Shown here one piece after another: positions 30,289-30,481 of a stretch of DNA of 30,481 bases. Source of the stretch: Fomitopsis serialis. Taxonomy: Eukaryota; Basidiomycota; Agaricomycetes; Polyporales; Fomitopsidaceae. Numbering within the stretch: position 1 is the stretch's first letter; every line of letters starts with the position of its first letter. Position numbers and translations under genes: made by a program. The stretch is from the NCBI RefSeq assembly GCF_022376445.1, contig NW_025955405.1, forward strand, positions 1-30,481. Reading direction: 5' to 3'. The notes under the pieces are model-generated. The model was not told the origin of the DNA. It was given only the letters and a program-made list of their open reading frames with translations, and did no database searches.

Positions 30289-30481
30289 ATACTAAGTCCG
30301 GGACTCTGATTGTTTGTTTGTGTTCTTGTTGTTGTCGTCTCAGTGCTGCTTTGTTGTCCTCCAGTGTATCATTAGTAAAGTACAGTACGGTGTATAACTA
30401 CATGCTCCTATATCCCGCTAGATCGGCTCGAAATGCGTGCACTACTGGCTATGTAAGGTGATTTGGCGCTGCAGGTGTAGG
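30289..30481 (+). other. BRR2 3' UTR and window end
   Basis: This follows the BRR2 stop. It contains T-rich TTGTTTGTTTGTG and TTGTTGTTG stretches of the kind found near fungal poly(A) sites. No other gene is seen. Confidence 0.45.

Overview
This window comes from a filamentous basidiomycete, most likely an Agaricomycete near the Polyporales. The coding sequence is GC-rich. Genes are cut by many short GT-AG introns, mostly 45-80 nt with CTRAY-like branch sites. BTB and F-box proteins of the kind expanded in wood-decay fungi sit beside conserved housekeeping genes. Exon models below were built by hand from splice sites, reading phase and remembered family conservation; no alignment was run. No CRISPR array, rRNA, tRNA or intact transposon was seen.

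Left part, 1-11.1 kb (accessory). It holds a BTB/POZ gene with one apparent missing base (211-1354, minus), an F-box gene copy with a large internal deletion (1922-2926, plus), a long Ser/Pro-rich disordered protein (3935-6037, plus), a possible tiny four-exon gene (6396-6761, plus), an omega-like glutathione transferase (7189-8080, plus), a second and more eroded F-box relic (about 8655-8895, minus) and the intact F-box paralogue (9280-11112, minus). The two damaged F-box copies share promoter and 3' flanks in inverted orientation. This is a small gene family dying by internal deletion around one full-length member.

Right part, 11.6-30.3 kb (core). It holds a RECQL/RecQ1-type DNA helicase (11599-15024, plus, 16 exons including a 6-nt micro-exon), a disordered protein of unknown function with a motif-rich C-terminus (15192-16933, minus), CFT1/CPSF160 of the mRNA 3'-end cleavage complex (17606-23221, minus, 22 exons including one GC-AG intron) and the U5 snRNP helicase BRR2 (23482-30288, plus, 7 exons). 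CFT1 and BRR2 are head to head across about 260 bp, so two pre-mRNA processing factors may share a promoter.

Data quality: BRR2 carries two single-base deletions and the BTB gene one. Each can be explained by one base lost from a C or G run. For an essential gene such as BRR2 this points to consensus errors rather than real inactivation. I found no convincing new multi-gene system. The best leads are the decaying F-box cluster, the micro-exon next to RecQ motif VI, the GC-AG intron, the CFT1/BRR2 divergent promoter and the candidate 63-residue gene.
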